The notes beneath the pieces were generated by a model that did not search any database, was not told the origin of the DNA, and worked only from the letters and a program-made list of their open reading frames with translations. Position numbers and translations under genes: made by a program. A stretch of 64,000 nt of DNA from Vandiemenella viatica (Eukaryota > Arthropoda > Insecta > Orthoptera > Morabidae): positions 38,568,947-38,632,946 of the forward strand of contig CM061918.1 of the NCBI GenBank assembly GCA_031002005.1. Reading direction: 5' to 3'. Of this stretch, positions 42,421 through 53,573 are shown piece after piece. How positions within the stretch are numbered: the first letter of the stretch is position 1; each line of letters begins with the position of its first letter.

Positions 42421-42859
42421 ATGGTTTCATTGTTGATCAATTAATTAAAATTAAAAGTAATTTAAATTAAAAAGGGAGTACAAGTTGTACGTTTCAATAT
42501 ATTCGAAAATTCGAAATTATGAGAAAAATTAACTTTGATTTTAAAATAATTATCTTGCGGATATATGACAGATATTGCCTGTTTTATGAGTTCACAGAAT
42601 AATTAAATTATATTCACCCCAAAAAAAGTTCATAGTGGAACTAAATCTAATATGGGGATATATAATTTTATATGAGGCCCGCCGAATTATGATGCATTTC
42701 CAAAGTGGCCCACAAGATCATTTCGGTTGGCCACCCCTCCATTAGATACACATACATTACAAAGATATAACGATATATCGTTATAAGGAGAGGATGAGAT
42801 TTTGAATTAAAATTCATTGTAGTATTCTGAAGAAACAATTAGAATGATGTAGTAATCAT

Positions 42860-43280
42860 AACTCCAAAGAATTATAGGTCTAATGGAGTACGTTAAACGT
42901 GGAGGTGAGAAAACGAAGTTTGTAGAAGAAATCAAGTATTTAGTGAGAACGATAGAAAAGAATGGGATACACCTCAATGAAACACGGTAAATGGAATATG
43001 TAGAAGAGCGTAACAACTCTACCGAGGACAGATTTTTAGCAGAGAGGTGTCACAGAAGTGTAAAAGCCCTTAAGCACATTTAGAAGACTCACTTTGTGCA
43101 AATACTAACATATGGTTCTGAAGCATTGGGAAGAAAGAAGGGCTATTACTAAAATTGAGGCCACAGAGATCAAGTTACAGAGGAGAATAATTGGAGCGAC
43201 GTGGCTGGACAAGTTGCAGAATGAGCATGTGAAGAAAGCGGTTAAGGAGAAACCTGTACAGAACAGAATTCAAAGATGAA
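42860..43280 (+). pseudogene. LINE fragment related to the older RT at 20,690
   Basis: In changing frames: a C-terminal stretch with LTYGSEA, a segment with IEATEIKLQRRIIGATWLDKLQNEHVK split by frame changes, and EKPVQNRIQ. This corresponds to the 'LTYGAETW...VQSVEMKFQRR' and 'PLQQRIEKSRL' regions of the LINE at 20,690-25,085. Very degraded. Mirror at about 57,400-57,820. Confidence 0.6.
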
Positions 43281-44391
43281 TAATCATGCACAATAGATGC
43301 GATTAGAAGGCGACGGGTCAACAAGGTATTGAATCGTCATGTATCCGGCCTGTGATGAGTTTGCAACAACTGAACCGTTTAGGCTGCAATGTAGCCTGGA
43401 CCACAGTAACAGTGACAGATATGACATTAAACTACGGCATCCGTGAATCGAATGCCACAGTTACGTTGAATTGGCTACATTCCAGTCTAAATGGTTCAGT
43501 TGGTGCAAATTCATCGCAGGCCGGATACATGAAGATTCAGTACCTCGTTGATCCACCGCCTTCTAACTATATCTATTGCTCATGATTAGCCAAAGATAAG
43601 TACCCACGACGAAGGGACGCATGAATAGGATGAGTGGGGAAAGGATGACATGGAGAATGTATGATTACTTAGTTTTGCATAGTAACATCTCTGACTCAAA
43701 TGCATCAAGGTCTTTTCTTTTAGTGTTTCTGTTGACTTTTACTGACAAGGAAGTAACAAAATAAACAAAACTTACATTTTTTAATTTATACTTAAACACT
43801 TTTTTTATTTCGCTCGGTACTATCAGTCAGTATGAGTAGGATAATAAGAGTTCAAAAACACCGCCAGGTGGCAGCACGGTCGCGTGACGTCACACGTTAG
43901 TTCCCCGATCTGCGGATAGATGGCGCTGCACCGTTAGTTCACAGATCCGCTGGCAGATGGCACCATCTCCCAAGGGCTTAATATCTTTGGGCGCAGATAT
44001 TCCACTCCCCCAGGATAGAGAAAGCCAGCGGGGGAAAACCCAGCCCTAAGGCGTATTTGAACAGGTGTCGACATGTACGCACTTGCTCGGCCGCCGAGAC
44101 CCTGTTGCGACATGCGCGATAACTTGCATAACTCTCGCTAGAGGTCAGCACACGGTAGTAGACATTTGCCGCTAGATGGAGCGGGTGTCCCAATATGCGT
44201 GAAATATTTCGGCGTTTGCTCGGGAGTCCGACAGGTTACGAAATGGCTCCATTACAGAGCGATACAGCTAGGCCATCCACCATTGTGAAAGCATAGCTGG
44301 CGGACAAAGAAATTAGGGCGTCCAATTTCTTCGGTACTTAAGCATAAATCATTGCAATTTTACTAAAAACAAAAAAAAGTCCACATTAAAA
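43281..44391. other. Unassigned sequence (left arm)
   Basis: At 43,352-43,585 a 77-codon frame is identical in the mirror arm, but it partly retraces itself in inverse orientation (ggctgcaatgtagcc...) and has no known motif. From 43,860 to 44,200 the sequence is GC-richer with 'agatggcgctg' and 'agatggcacc' phrases often seen in insect transposon leaders. No element boundary was found. Confidence 0.4.
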
Positions 44392-44480
44392 CGACCTCGG
44401 CAGTGTTGGGGCTAGAGTGCCGAAGGTCGCCGGTTCGAGTCCGGCCGCGGTGTTTAAGTGTTTTGTGAAAAAGCCGTAAA
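44392..44480 (+). mobile_element. SINE family A fragment (left arm)
   Basis: The head has 'gttggggctagagtgccgaa' and a perfect B box 'ggttcgagtcc' at 44,432-44,442, followed by a short 'gtttaagtgttttgtg' body. Truncated relative to 28,951-29,194. Mirror at about 56,205-56,293. Confidence 0.65.
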
Positions 44481-44603
44481 GTTACGTAATTTCCACGCCT
44501 AAAAAAATAAGTCGAAAAGCATAAATGTTTCCTTTTAACGGGAAAAAAAAGCGTCATAAACTCCAGATATAAATTCTATGTGTACCTGTTTTCATGAAAT
44601 TAT

Positions 44604-44790
44604 TTAGCGTTTTTGCCTCTCATTCGGGAGGACGGAGGTTCCAGGCATCCAATGGTTTCCCAAAATCACTCCAAGTGAATGCCGGGGGATGCTACCTTCA
44701 AAAGGCCATGGCCGAATTCCTTCCCGTCTCTAAAGACCTCGCTGTTAACATAAATTCCGTTCATCGAAGCAGGCAGACATTAAAAATTAA
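44604..44790 (+). mobile_element. SINE family B, first of three (left arm)
   Basis: Contains 'cattcgggaggacggaggtt' (B-box region decayed), 'atggtttcccaaaatcactcc' body phrase and 'ggccatggccgaattcc'. It is followed by a 150-bp segment duplicated at 45,790-45,953. Mirror at about 55,890-56,076. Confidence 0.7.
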
Positions 44791-44999
44791 TTCACCGACG
44801 AAGAGACGGGAAACAAACTCACTTTTTCATTATGAAACAATATAATATAACTCACGAGTGTCACCTACAGTCCGTGTATTTTAAAGGATGTATTAAATTA
44901 GGGGTATTTATATTTTTATTTATATTTCTCGTGTCCAGGACATAACAAGTTGAAAAAACAAATAACATTAATTAATTAATATTAACTATAAACACAATT

Positions 45000-45290
45000 A
45001 TATAGAATGTGACCAGAATTCCGCAATCTTGATGGCCTTCTCGTTTGCCCTGTAAAGGTCGTCGATATTGCAGGTTTCAGGGAGATTCCTGCATATCAGA
45101 AGATGTTGTGGGTTCTGAAGCTCACCACATTCACATAGATCGTTGTCATTAGTGTACCCCCATTTTTTAAATATTATATTTACATCGGGACACTTCAGTT
45201 CTTAGTCCTGTTTAGAAGCCTTCCATATAGCATATGGCTGATTACATCCCGCAGCCGGTGCCTCTTTGATGTTCCTCCACCAGGACAAAT
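45000..45290 (-). pseudogene. LINE RT C-terminal zinc-binding end (left arm)
   Basis: Minus-strand translation gives IKEAPAAGCNQPYAIWKAS, a stop, CPDVNIIFKKWGYTND, then CECGELQNPQHLLICRNLPETC, the Cys/His pattern found at the C-terminus of Jockey/RTE-type RT proteins. It ends with KIAEFWSHSI and a short UTR. Only this end of the LINE remains. Mirror at 55,400-55,690. Confidence 0.7.
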
Positions 45291-45315
45291 TTCAAAATTA
45301 GGGGTAATGAAATTG

Positions 45316-45640
45316 TGTGTCTCCAAGTGAATGCCGGGGATGCTACCTTCAAAAGGCCATGACCGAATTCATTCCCATTCCTTTCCCCGTCTCTAAAGAC
45401 CACGTTGTTAGAGAGACGTTAAAAAAAAGTACCTGTTTTAGCGTTCTGACCTTGTATTCGAGAGGACGGCGTTCTCCGGGTCATCCAGATTTGGGTTTTC
45501 CATGGTTTCCCCCAAATCACTCCAGGTGAATGCCGGGATGCTTCCTTCAAAAGGACATGGCCGAATTCCTTCCCATTCCTTGCTCCCCATCCTTTCCCCA
45601 TCTCAAAAGGCCCAGGTTGTTAGAGAGACGTTAAAAAGTT
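45316..45640 (+). mobile_element. Two further SINE family B pieces in tandem (left arm)
   Basis: A 3' piece (45,316-45,420) is followed by a longer piece (45,430-45,640). Both carry 'ggccatgaccgaattc' or 'ggacatggccgaattcc' and end with 'gttgttagagagacgttaaa'. The repeated ending shows a local duplication. Mirrors at about 55,285-55,377 and 55,060-55,262. Confidence 0.65.
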
Positions 45641-45789
45641 TAAAAAATGAAATTATTGTGATAAAGTATAGCAATACCACACATACGTTATTCCTTTCAA
45701 AATTCGTAGCCTCAAAAACCATCAATGGTGAAATCCTTTCATTGAAACCGAGAGACATTCACCGATGAAGGTAGGGAAAACCATAAAAA

Positions 45790-45953
45790 AATTCCGTTCA
45801 TCGAAGCAGGCAGACATTAAAAATTAATACACCGACGAAGAGACGGGAAACAAACTCAATTAGTCACATCATGTTGGATTCGTTATAAACAATTTAATAT
45901 AGCTCGCGAGTGTCACCTACATTCCGTGTATTTTAAAGGATGTATTAAATTAT
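45790..45953 (+). repeat. 150-bp direct duplicate of 44,755-44,905
   Basis: Both copies contain 'attccgttcatcgaagcagg' and 'gtgtcacctaca.tccgtgta', and end 'aaaggatgtattaaatta'. They lie about 1 kb apart in the same orientation and bracket the LINE end and SINE pieces. This suggests a tandem segmental duplication centred on SINE sequences. Confidence 0.75.
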
Positions 45954-46419
45954 GTGTAAATGAAACACAGACACTTTTTGGACTCAAAGAGGCATTGAAG
46001 GGGTTTACTGATGGATGTAAGTATAACCTCGATTGGTTGAGAGCCTCTAAACTAAAGCAAAGTTGTCGATTTGAAAACCAGGCTCGTAATTGTTGCCATC
46101 CAGGTCAAACCTTTGTCGTTTGTCTATCCAGGCCAATCTATGTATCAATTCTGTTATGCTTTCGTAAGCAATCACAAATTGAGTGTCCTTAGCTGTACTT
46201 TTGTCCTAAAATTCCAATAAATCCCTTGTGACACATCAGTGGTGATTGACACCTTTAACTGTATTTTACAGTACAGCACTTATGTTCCAGGAACGAAATA
46301 CCGTCTGTTAATCTTACTAATTTCACACCTGGGGAATCTAAGTACGCCAGTCCTATGTGATAAAAATCGAGTCACGCTAAGCACAGACTGAACATGCCTG
46401 AGACCATCGCCTGTGACCA

Positions 46420-46640
46420 AGGTGGAGATACTCCCTTATAGAAGAAATCCAGTGCCAGCTTCTACTGATATTCTATTCCTAATTCTTTCACCAAGATCCA
46501 CCCTAGCCTCATCACCAACATACCCACAGCACTTCCTCAAACCACCTTCTGTTTTCCAATGATTCCCAATCCAACCCTGATCAGTTACAGACAGGGTTAC
46601 CTTCTGTTCGTGCGTTAAAGTAAACCAAAAATTCAAATTC
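46420..46640 (-). pseudogene. Eroded CR1-like LINE tail (left arm)
   Basis: The minus-strand sequence follows the DNA of LINE copies A-C around 'gatgaggc' and 'aagctggcactggatttc' (equivalent to KLALDF), with many indels. It lies downstream of the fragment at 47,100-47,420 in the same orientation and is probably the same copy. Mirror at about 54,080-54,260. Confidence 0.5.
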
Positions 46641-47099
46641 GCAAAGTCTTCTGCTAATCAGTAGCCAGGTATCAAAATGTTCATTTAAGGTGGTTCTACT
46701 ACAGTTTTCAGGGAAATTCTCCCATTTTCCAGCAATTTATTTTTCAATAAATCAGGACCCAGGGGAGTTCTCCATTCGGCTTAAAATGTTCCCATTTAAC
46801 GCCAACCTTCGGATTCAGGACCAAGTCTGACATTTGTTTGTAATTGCATGCTTTGTTCAAGTAACCACGATAAAGTTACCATAATGCTCTTAGCTCACTG
46901 ATAGTTTCATGGTCATCAAACAGGCATCATAACCCACATTTTCATAGAAGATCCCCACACATCGACAAGTATCCAAAGGTGCAGACACTAGTTCTATTGC
47001 GCCGAAGATAGCACCCACGCTTGAACTGTCGTAAATTGTTAGGTCAAAGTGGGTGTTTGGATATTTTATCCATTCAGTCCTCATCATCTAAAGTCTAAT

Positions 47100-47420
47100 G
47101 CCAGATTGTGGTCATTGCCAACTTAGGCTCCATACACCACTCAGAATTATTTCGCCAATATCCATTCTAACAGCATTATACACCACATACAGCCCCTGAC
47201 ACTCTTCCAATGACATCCAGTCCAGTTCCTTTATTAAGGCACTTGTTGAATATTTTCCACTAATAAATCTAGCTGCTATATTTTGCACCTTGCATTTGAT
47301 GTACAAAAAATGTGGTCTCCATACTACACTTATATATACAAGAAATGGTCTGACTGTGGGTTTGTACCCAAGTCCTTCGCTTCTCGGGTACATCCCCTCA
47401 TCACCCCCTCTGTTAAATGA
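47100..47420 (-). pseudogene. Eroded CR1-like LINE fragment (left arm)
   Basis: Frames read MRGCTREAKDLG, then (shifted) GYKPTVRPFLVYISVVWRP and IAARFISGKYS and LIKELDWMSLEE. These align with MRGCTREVKELGYKTLVRP...VVWDP...AARFVSGNYRR...LEWDSLQD of copies A-C. One frameshift and many substitutions show this is a much older copy. Mirror at 53,270-53,573. Confidence 0.75.
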
Positions 47421-47559
47421 TTTTTATGTAGTGAAAAACGTGAGAAACACAATTCGTATGCCAACACAAACGGCAGTAAACTGTAAAGAGTACAGTGAAA
47501 TGGGAGATTGCCAAAGCCCTGAAGCAATGGTTAGAAGCACACGTTGATGGTGAGCATAA

Positions 47560-49920
47560 TTCTATAACCATATATTTTAGACTCAAATTAACAGAGGAAG
47601 TAGACACACGCACACACTTGTACATGCATACAGCGAGGTCGACAGAACTAACAGCAAGCATCATGGAAACGATGAAGTGGGGCAGAATTGTCGTTACCAC
47701 TGATTAACTGGGCAGAACTATCGTTAAAAAAATCATCAGACAGACGAGTTTAAGTCAGGTATCACAATACTTACACTTACATGCACAAAGAGAGACGCAG
47801 ATATACATGTACAAGTCTACAGAAAGTTCAGGACAACTACCTGCACCAACCATGGAAACAAAAAAAGTGGTGTAGTACTTTCTTGCCCCCATGACTGGCT
47901 GAAAAACAGAACTCTCCTTACATATCATCTGCCTGGCGAGATAGAGGGTGTGCAAAAGATGGCATGTTTTCACCATACACCTAAGTATTTACATCATAAA
48001 TAGTGTTCATCACACACAATTGATTACATTTACCATCAATACGTTTCCCCCACACTGCAACCCTATCTGCCATTCATTAAGAGTGCCCCAGGTACCATGA
48101 GTTACAATAGACATTTGACTATCAGCAGATACCAGAACCCCTCATATTCATACTAGGTCTCAACCACAAATCCATACGTATCCATGCACAAGCTCAAAGA
48201 AACAGGAACAGCAAATCATACATCCAGATAAATGAGTTTAAGGAAGGTATCACCATACTTACGCACACAGACACATATATCCATGCCTACAGCGAGATCA
48301 ACACAACAACGAGCCCAATCATGGAAAATAAAAAGTGGGACAGAACCCCCATGGCTCAAGACTGACGAAAAAAAATCATCATTAACATGTGTTCCAAGTA
48401 ACAAACTCCTCACATCAAAATCATATCATTTAACTCACACAACAGACCTCACTACCATCCAGTATCATGTGTGCTAGGTACAAAACTGTTCACATTAGCA
48501 CCACCACATCTATCCCACACCTTAACCCTTACTGCCATTCAGTAACATTTACCCCAGGTACCACGAGTAGCAGTAGACATCTGGTCATCAGACAGATATC
48601 ATAACTCCCATATTCATACTAGGTCTCAACCAAAAATCTGTACGTCACCTCACACAAGCAAGGTATCACCACATTTACGAAAAAAACACACAGAGATAGA
48701 GACGCATACACACGTTCATTTCCAGGCCTACAGCGATCTCGACTCAACAACTAGCCCAATCATGGCAACGAAAAAGTGGAACAGAACACGCATGACTGGC
48801 CAAAAATCATAGAAAGACACACATAAACACATACATACACACTAACATGTCAATGCATTCAAACAGTTCCATTCATCACCACACATAACTGGAGGAAAAA
48901 ACTGAAGAGTTACAGGATGTGTGAAGTTTGAAATCACAGCCACATCTCTCCCACACCGCAACCCTTTTTTGTCATTTAGTAACATGTGACCCAGGTACCA
49001 TGAGTTACAATAGACACTTGTCTATCAGACAGTAATATGTGCCCCCATGTACCACGAGTAGCAGTAGACACTTGGTCATCAGACAGATATCATAACTCCC
49101 ATATTCATACTAGGTCTCACCCACAAATCCATACGTCACCTCACACAAGCATAAGTGCAGGACAAACGAGATAAAGGAATGTATCACCACATTTACGCAA
49201 AAAACACACAGAGATAGAGATGCATACACACGTACATTTCCATGCCTACAGCGATCTCGACTCAACAACTAGCCCAATCATGGCAACGAAAAAGTGGAAC
49301 AGAACACCCATGACTGGCCAAAAATCATAGAAAGACACACACACACTCACATGTCAATGCATTCACACAGTTCCATTCATCACCACACATAACTGGAGGA
49401 AAGAGACTGAACATGCTAGATCCAAACTGAAGAGTTACAGGATGTGTGAAGTTTGAAATCACAGTCACATCTCGCCCACACCGCAACCTTTTCTGTCATT
49501 TAGTAATATGTGCCACCCATGTACCACGAGTAGCAGTAGACACTTGGTCATCAGACAGATATCATAACTCCCATATTCATACTAGGTCTCACCCACAAAT
49601 CCATATGTCACCTCACACAAGCATAAGTGCAGGAACAGCACATCATACATCCAGACAAACGAGATAAAGGAAGGTATCATCACATTTACGCAAAAAAAAA
49701 CACACAGAGATAGAGACGCATACACACGTACATTTCCATGCCTACAGCGATCTCGACTCAACAACTAGCCCAATCGAGGCAACGAAAAAGTGAAACAGAA
49801 CACCCATGGCTCAAGACTGACAAAAAAATCATCATTAACATGTGTTCCAAGTAACAAACTCCTCACATCAAAATCATATCATTTAACTCACACTACAGAC
49901 CTCTCTGCCATTCAGTATCG
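47560..49920 (+). repeat. Degenerate long-unit tandem array (left arm)
   Basis: The anchor phrase 'ctacagcgatctcgactcaa' or a variant occurs near 47,631, 48,290, 48,731, 49,249 and 49,745, giving spacings of about 440-660 bp. Each is followed by 'caatcatggcaacgaaaaag' or a close variant. Between anchors, 'ccatattcatactaggtctc' and 'gtaccacgagtagcagtaga' also recur. Units vary in length and content. Mirrored at about 50,767-53,130. Confidence 0.8.
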
Positions 49921-50246
49921 TTGGTAATATGTACAAAGCTAATTTCATAAGTTACCACATACATACAAGTAATTGCAGGAAAGGGTCCCGACACACGACA
50001 TCCACACTGAGGTGTTAAATGATAGGCAGATGATAGTATGTCTTTCCAATACACCTCAGTGCTCACCACACATACTTGATTTTTTAATGTGCCATCAGTA
50101 TACCTTGTGGCTGGAACTAAGCTCTTGGCAATGTTTGGCCAAAAGTCATTTGTTAATAGTAGCTCATCAATCACAAATTTTGGGTCAACCTGCCCAAGCG
50201 GGCGCGGCGCGAGGTGGCCACCCTTCCTCACAGCGGACGCGTACAT
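49893..50246 (-). other. Unrecognised 117-codon frame beside the palindrome centre
   Basis: The minus-strand frame reads, in part, GGHLAPRPLGQVDPKFVIDE, FWPNIAKSLVPATRYTDG and VYWKDILSSAYHLTPQ. I know no family with this sequence. The mirror (50,455-50,793) keeps the frame with one difference (D to V). Because the arms are copies, this is not independent evidence for coding. Its end runs into the tandem array. Confidence 0.3.
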
Positions 50247-50460
50247 CGTGTTTTAGTAGGTCGGTATACCGGCGCATATTACCGCCTCGAGCGCAATGAA
50301 ATTCCGGTCTTCAGTGCGGTCCTAAAAATGCGGTTACCGGTAATAGGTCCCGGTCGGGAAACTCCGGTAAACCATCGCGGTCCGCGCGGGAGACTCCGGT
50401 AAACCATCGCGGTCCGCGCTTTTAGACCGGCGTATTACGGTATTTCTGTCCGCAGTGGGG
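50227..50460. other. GC-rich, non-mirrored spacer at the palindrome centre
   Basis: After a few more imperfectly paired bases the two arms stop matching, at about 50,240 and 50,450. The spacer is strikingly GC-rich and full of 'ccggt', 'accgg' and 'cgcggtccgcg' motifs, unlike the AT-rich arms. It contains a 32-bp tandem duplication. It has no recognised coding sequence. Confidence 0.85.
50355..50418 (+). repeat. 32-bp tandem repeat, two units, in the spacer
   Basis: Units 50,355-50,386 and 50,387-50,418 are adjacent and differ at one base (cgggaaactcc versus cgggagactcc). Both end in 'catcgcggtccgcg', and 'cgcggtccgcg' is itself nearly self-complementary. Confidence 0.95.
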
Positions 50461-50766
50461 AAGGGTGGCCACCTCGCGCCGCGCCCGCTTGGGCAGGTTG
50501 ACCCAAAATTTGTGATTGATGAGCTACTATTAACAAATGTCTTTTGGCCAAACATTGCCAAGAGCTTAGTTCCAGCCACAAGGTATACTGATGGCACATT
50601 AAAAAATCAAGTATGTGTGGTGAGCACTGAGGTGTATTGGAAAGACATACTATCATCTGCCTATCATTTAACACCTCAGTGTGGATGTCGTGTGTCGGGA
50701 CCCTTTCCTGCAATTACTTGTATGTATGTGGTAACTTATGAAATTAGCTTTGTACATATTACCAAC

Positions 50767-53130
50767 GATACTGAATGGCAGAGAGGTCTGTAGTGTGAGT
50801 TAAATGATATGATTTTGATGTGAGGAGTTTGTTACTTGGAACACATGTTAATGATGATTTTTTTGTCAGTCTTGAGCCATGGGTGTTCTGTTTCACTTTT
50901 TCGTTGCCTCGATTGGGCTAGTTGTTGAGTCGAGATCGCTGTAGGCATGGAAATGTACGTGTGTATGCGTCTCTATCTCTGTGTGTTTTTTTTTGCGTAA
51001 ATGTGATGATACCTTCCTTTATCTCGTTTGTCTGGATGTATGATGTGCTGTTCCTGCACTTATGCTTGTGTGAGGTGACATATGGATTTGTGGGTGAGAC
51101 CTAGTATGAATATGGGAGTTATGATATCTGTCTGATGACCAAGTGTCTACTGCTACTCGTGGTACATGGGTGGCACATATTACTAAATGACAGAAAAGGT
51201 TGCGGTGTGGGCGAGATGTGACTGTGATTTCAAACTTCACACATCCTGTAACTCTTCAGTTTGGATCTAGCATGTTCAGTCTCTTTCCTCCAGTTATGTG
51301 TGGTGATGAATGGAACTGTGTGAATGCATTGACATGTGAGTGTGTGTGTGTCTTTCTATGATTTTTGGCCAGTCATGGGTGTTCTGTTCCACTTTTTCGT
51401 TGCCATGATTGGGCTAGTTGTTGAGTCGAGATCGCTGTAGGCATGGAAATGTACGTGTGTATGCATCTCTATCTCTGTGTGTTTTTTGCGTAAATGTGGT
51501 GATACATTCCTTTATCTCGTTTGTCCTGCACTTATGCTTGTGTGAGGTGACGTATGGATTTGTGGGTGAGACCTAGTATGAATATGGGAGTTATGATATC
51601 TGTCTGATGACCAAGTGTCTACTGCTACTCGTGGTACATGGGGGCACATATTACTGTCTGATAGACAAGTGTCTATTGTAACTCATGGTACCTGGGTCAC
51701 ATGTTACTAAATGACAAAAAAGGGTTGCGGTGTGGGAGAGATGTGGCTGTGATTTCAAACTTCACACATCCTGTAACTCTTCAGTTTTTTCCTCCAGTTA
51801 TGTGTGGTGATGAATGGAACTGTTTGAATGCATTGACATGTTAGTGTGTATGTATGTGTTTATGTGTGTCTTTCTATGATTTTTGGCCAGTCATGCGTGT
51901 TCTGTTCCACTTTTTCGTTGCCATGATTGGGCTAGTTGTTGAGTCGAGATCGCTGTAGGCCTGGAAATGAACGTGTGTATGCGTCTCTATCTCTGTGTGT
52001 TTTTTTCGTAAATGTGGTGATACCTTGCTTGTGTGAGGTGACGTACAGATTTTTGGTTGAGACCTAGTATGAATATGGGAGTTATGATATCTGTCTGATG
52101 ACCAGATGTCTACTGCTACTCGTGGTACCTGGGGTAAATGTTACTGAATGGCAGTAAGGGTTAAGGTGTGGGATAGATGTGGTGGTGCTAATGTGAACAG
52201 TTTTGTACCTAGCACACATGATACTGGATGGTAGTGAGGTCTGTTGTGTGAGTTAAATGATATGATTTTGATGTGAGGAGTTTGTTACTTGGAACACATG
52301 TTAATGATGATTTTTTTCGTCAGTCTTGAGCCATGGGGGTTCTGTCCCACTTTTTATTTTCCATGATTGGGCTCGTTGTTGTGTTGATCTCGCTGTAGGC
52401 ATGGATATATGTGTCTGTGTGCGTAAGTATGGTGATACCTTCCTTAAACTCATTTATCTGGATGTATGATTTGCTGTTCCTGTTTCTTTGAGCTTGTGCA
52501 TGGATACGTATGGATTTGTGGTTGAGACCTAGTATGAATATGAGGGGTTCTGGTATCTGCTGATAGTCAAATGTCTATTGTAACTCATGGTACCTGGGGC
52601 ACTCTTAATGAATGGCAGATAGGGTTGCAGTGTGGGGGAAACGTATTGATGGTAAATGTAATCAATTGTGTGTGATGAACACTATTTATGATGTAAATAC
52701 TTAGGTGTATGGTGAAAACATGCCATCTTTTGCACACCCTCTATCTCGCCAGGCAGATGATATGTAAGGAGAGTTCTGTTTTTCAGCCAGTCATGGGGGC
52801 AAGAAAGTACTACACCACTTTTTTTGTTTCCATGGTTGGTGCAGGTAGTTGTCCTGAACTTTCTGTAGACTTGTACATGTATATCTGCGTCTCTCTTTGT
52901 GCATGTAAGTGTAAGTATTGTGATACCTGACTTAAACTCGTCTGTCTGATGATTTTTTTAACGATAGTTCTGCCCAGTTAATCAGTGGTAACGACAATTC
53001 TGCCCCACTTCATCGTTTCCATGATGCTTGCTGTTAGTTCTGTCGACCTCGCTGTATGCATGTACAAGTGTGTGCGTGTGTCTACTTCCTCTGTTAATTT
53101 GAGTCTAAAATATATGGTTATAGAATTATG
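50767..53130 (-). repeat. Degenerate long-unit tandem array (right arm)
   Basis: Mirror of 47,560-49,920. The anchor, read here as 'ttgagtcgagatcgctgtag', occurs near 50,926, 51,421 and 51,941, followed by more diverged units near 52,390 and 53,045. Confidence 0.8.
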
Positions 53131-53269
53131 CTCACCATCAACGTGTGCTTCTAACCATTGCTTCAGGGCTTTGGCAATCTCCCATTTCACTGTACTCTTT
53201 ACAGTTTACTGCCGTTTGTGTTGGCATACGAATTGTGTTTCTCACGTTTTTCACTACATAAAAATCATT

Positions 53270-53573
53270 TAACAGAGGGGGTGATGAGGGGATGTACCCG
53301 AGAAGCGAAGGACTTGGGTACAAACCCACAGTCAGACCATTTCTTGTATATATAAGTGTAGTATGGAGACCACATTTTTTGTACATCAAATGCAAGGTGC
53401 AAAATATAGCAGCTAGATTTATTAGTGGAAAATATTCAACAAGTGCCTTAATAAAGGAACTGGACTGGATGTCATTGGAAGAGTGTCAGGGGCTGTATGT
53501 GGTGTATAATGCTGTTAGAATGGATATTGGCGAAATAATTCTGAGTGGTGTATGGAGCCTAAGTTGGCAATGA
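53270..53573 (+). pseudogene. Eroded CR1-like LINE fragment (right arm)
   Basis: Mirror of 47,100-47,420 with the same frameshift between MRGCTREAKDLG and GYKPTVRP, and the same downstream residues. A continuation at about 54,080-54,260 mirrors 46,420-46,640. Confidence 0.75.

Larger units (their letters stand above)
40202..42739. mobile_element. Outer hAT element with exact 8-bp TSD (left arm)
   Basis: 'cattagat' is exact at 40,194-40,201 and 42,740-42,747. The ends 'caggggtggctaacccg' and, inverted, 'gaggggtggccaaccga' are hAT-type, with subterminal 'ggcccgc' in inverted copies. The interior contains a second hAT (40,636-42,090) and repeat X. No transposase is recognised. The mirror copy is 57,941-60,519. 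Confidence 0.9.
36713..50226 (+). repeat. Left arm of a giant inverted repeat (palindrome)
   Basis: Base 36,713 pairs with 64,000 and 50,226 pairs with 50,461. Paired coordinates add to 100,679-100,721 all along the arm, so it is collinear with only small indels. Elements, TSDs and reading frames recur in the right arm. Long stretches look identical. Differences include 49,893-50,246 (one residue, D versus V), homopolymer steps near 37,900, 40,389 and 46,400-47,050, and a short repeat-length change at 41,785. The arm may extend left of 36,713, because the mirror lies outside the window. Confidence 0.95.

Noticed and set aside
43352..43585. 77-codon frame conserved in both arms
   Set aside because: Conservation is automatic because the arms are copies; the frame partly retraces itself in inverse orientation and has no known motif.
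47560..49920. CRISPR-like or regular satellite array
   Set aside because: Units are long, of variable length and degenerate, without short identical direct repeats and unique spacers; the genome is also eukaryotic.
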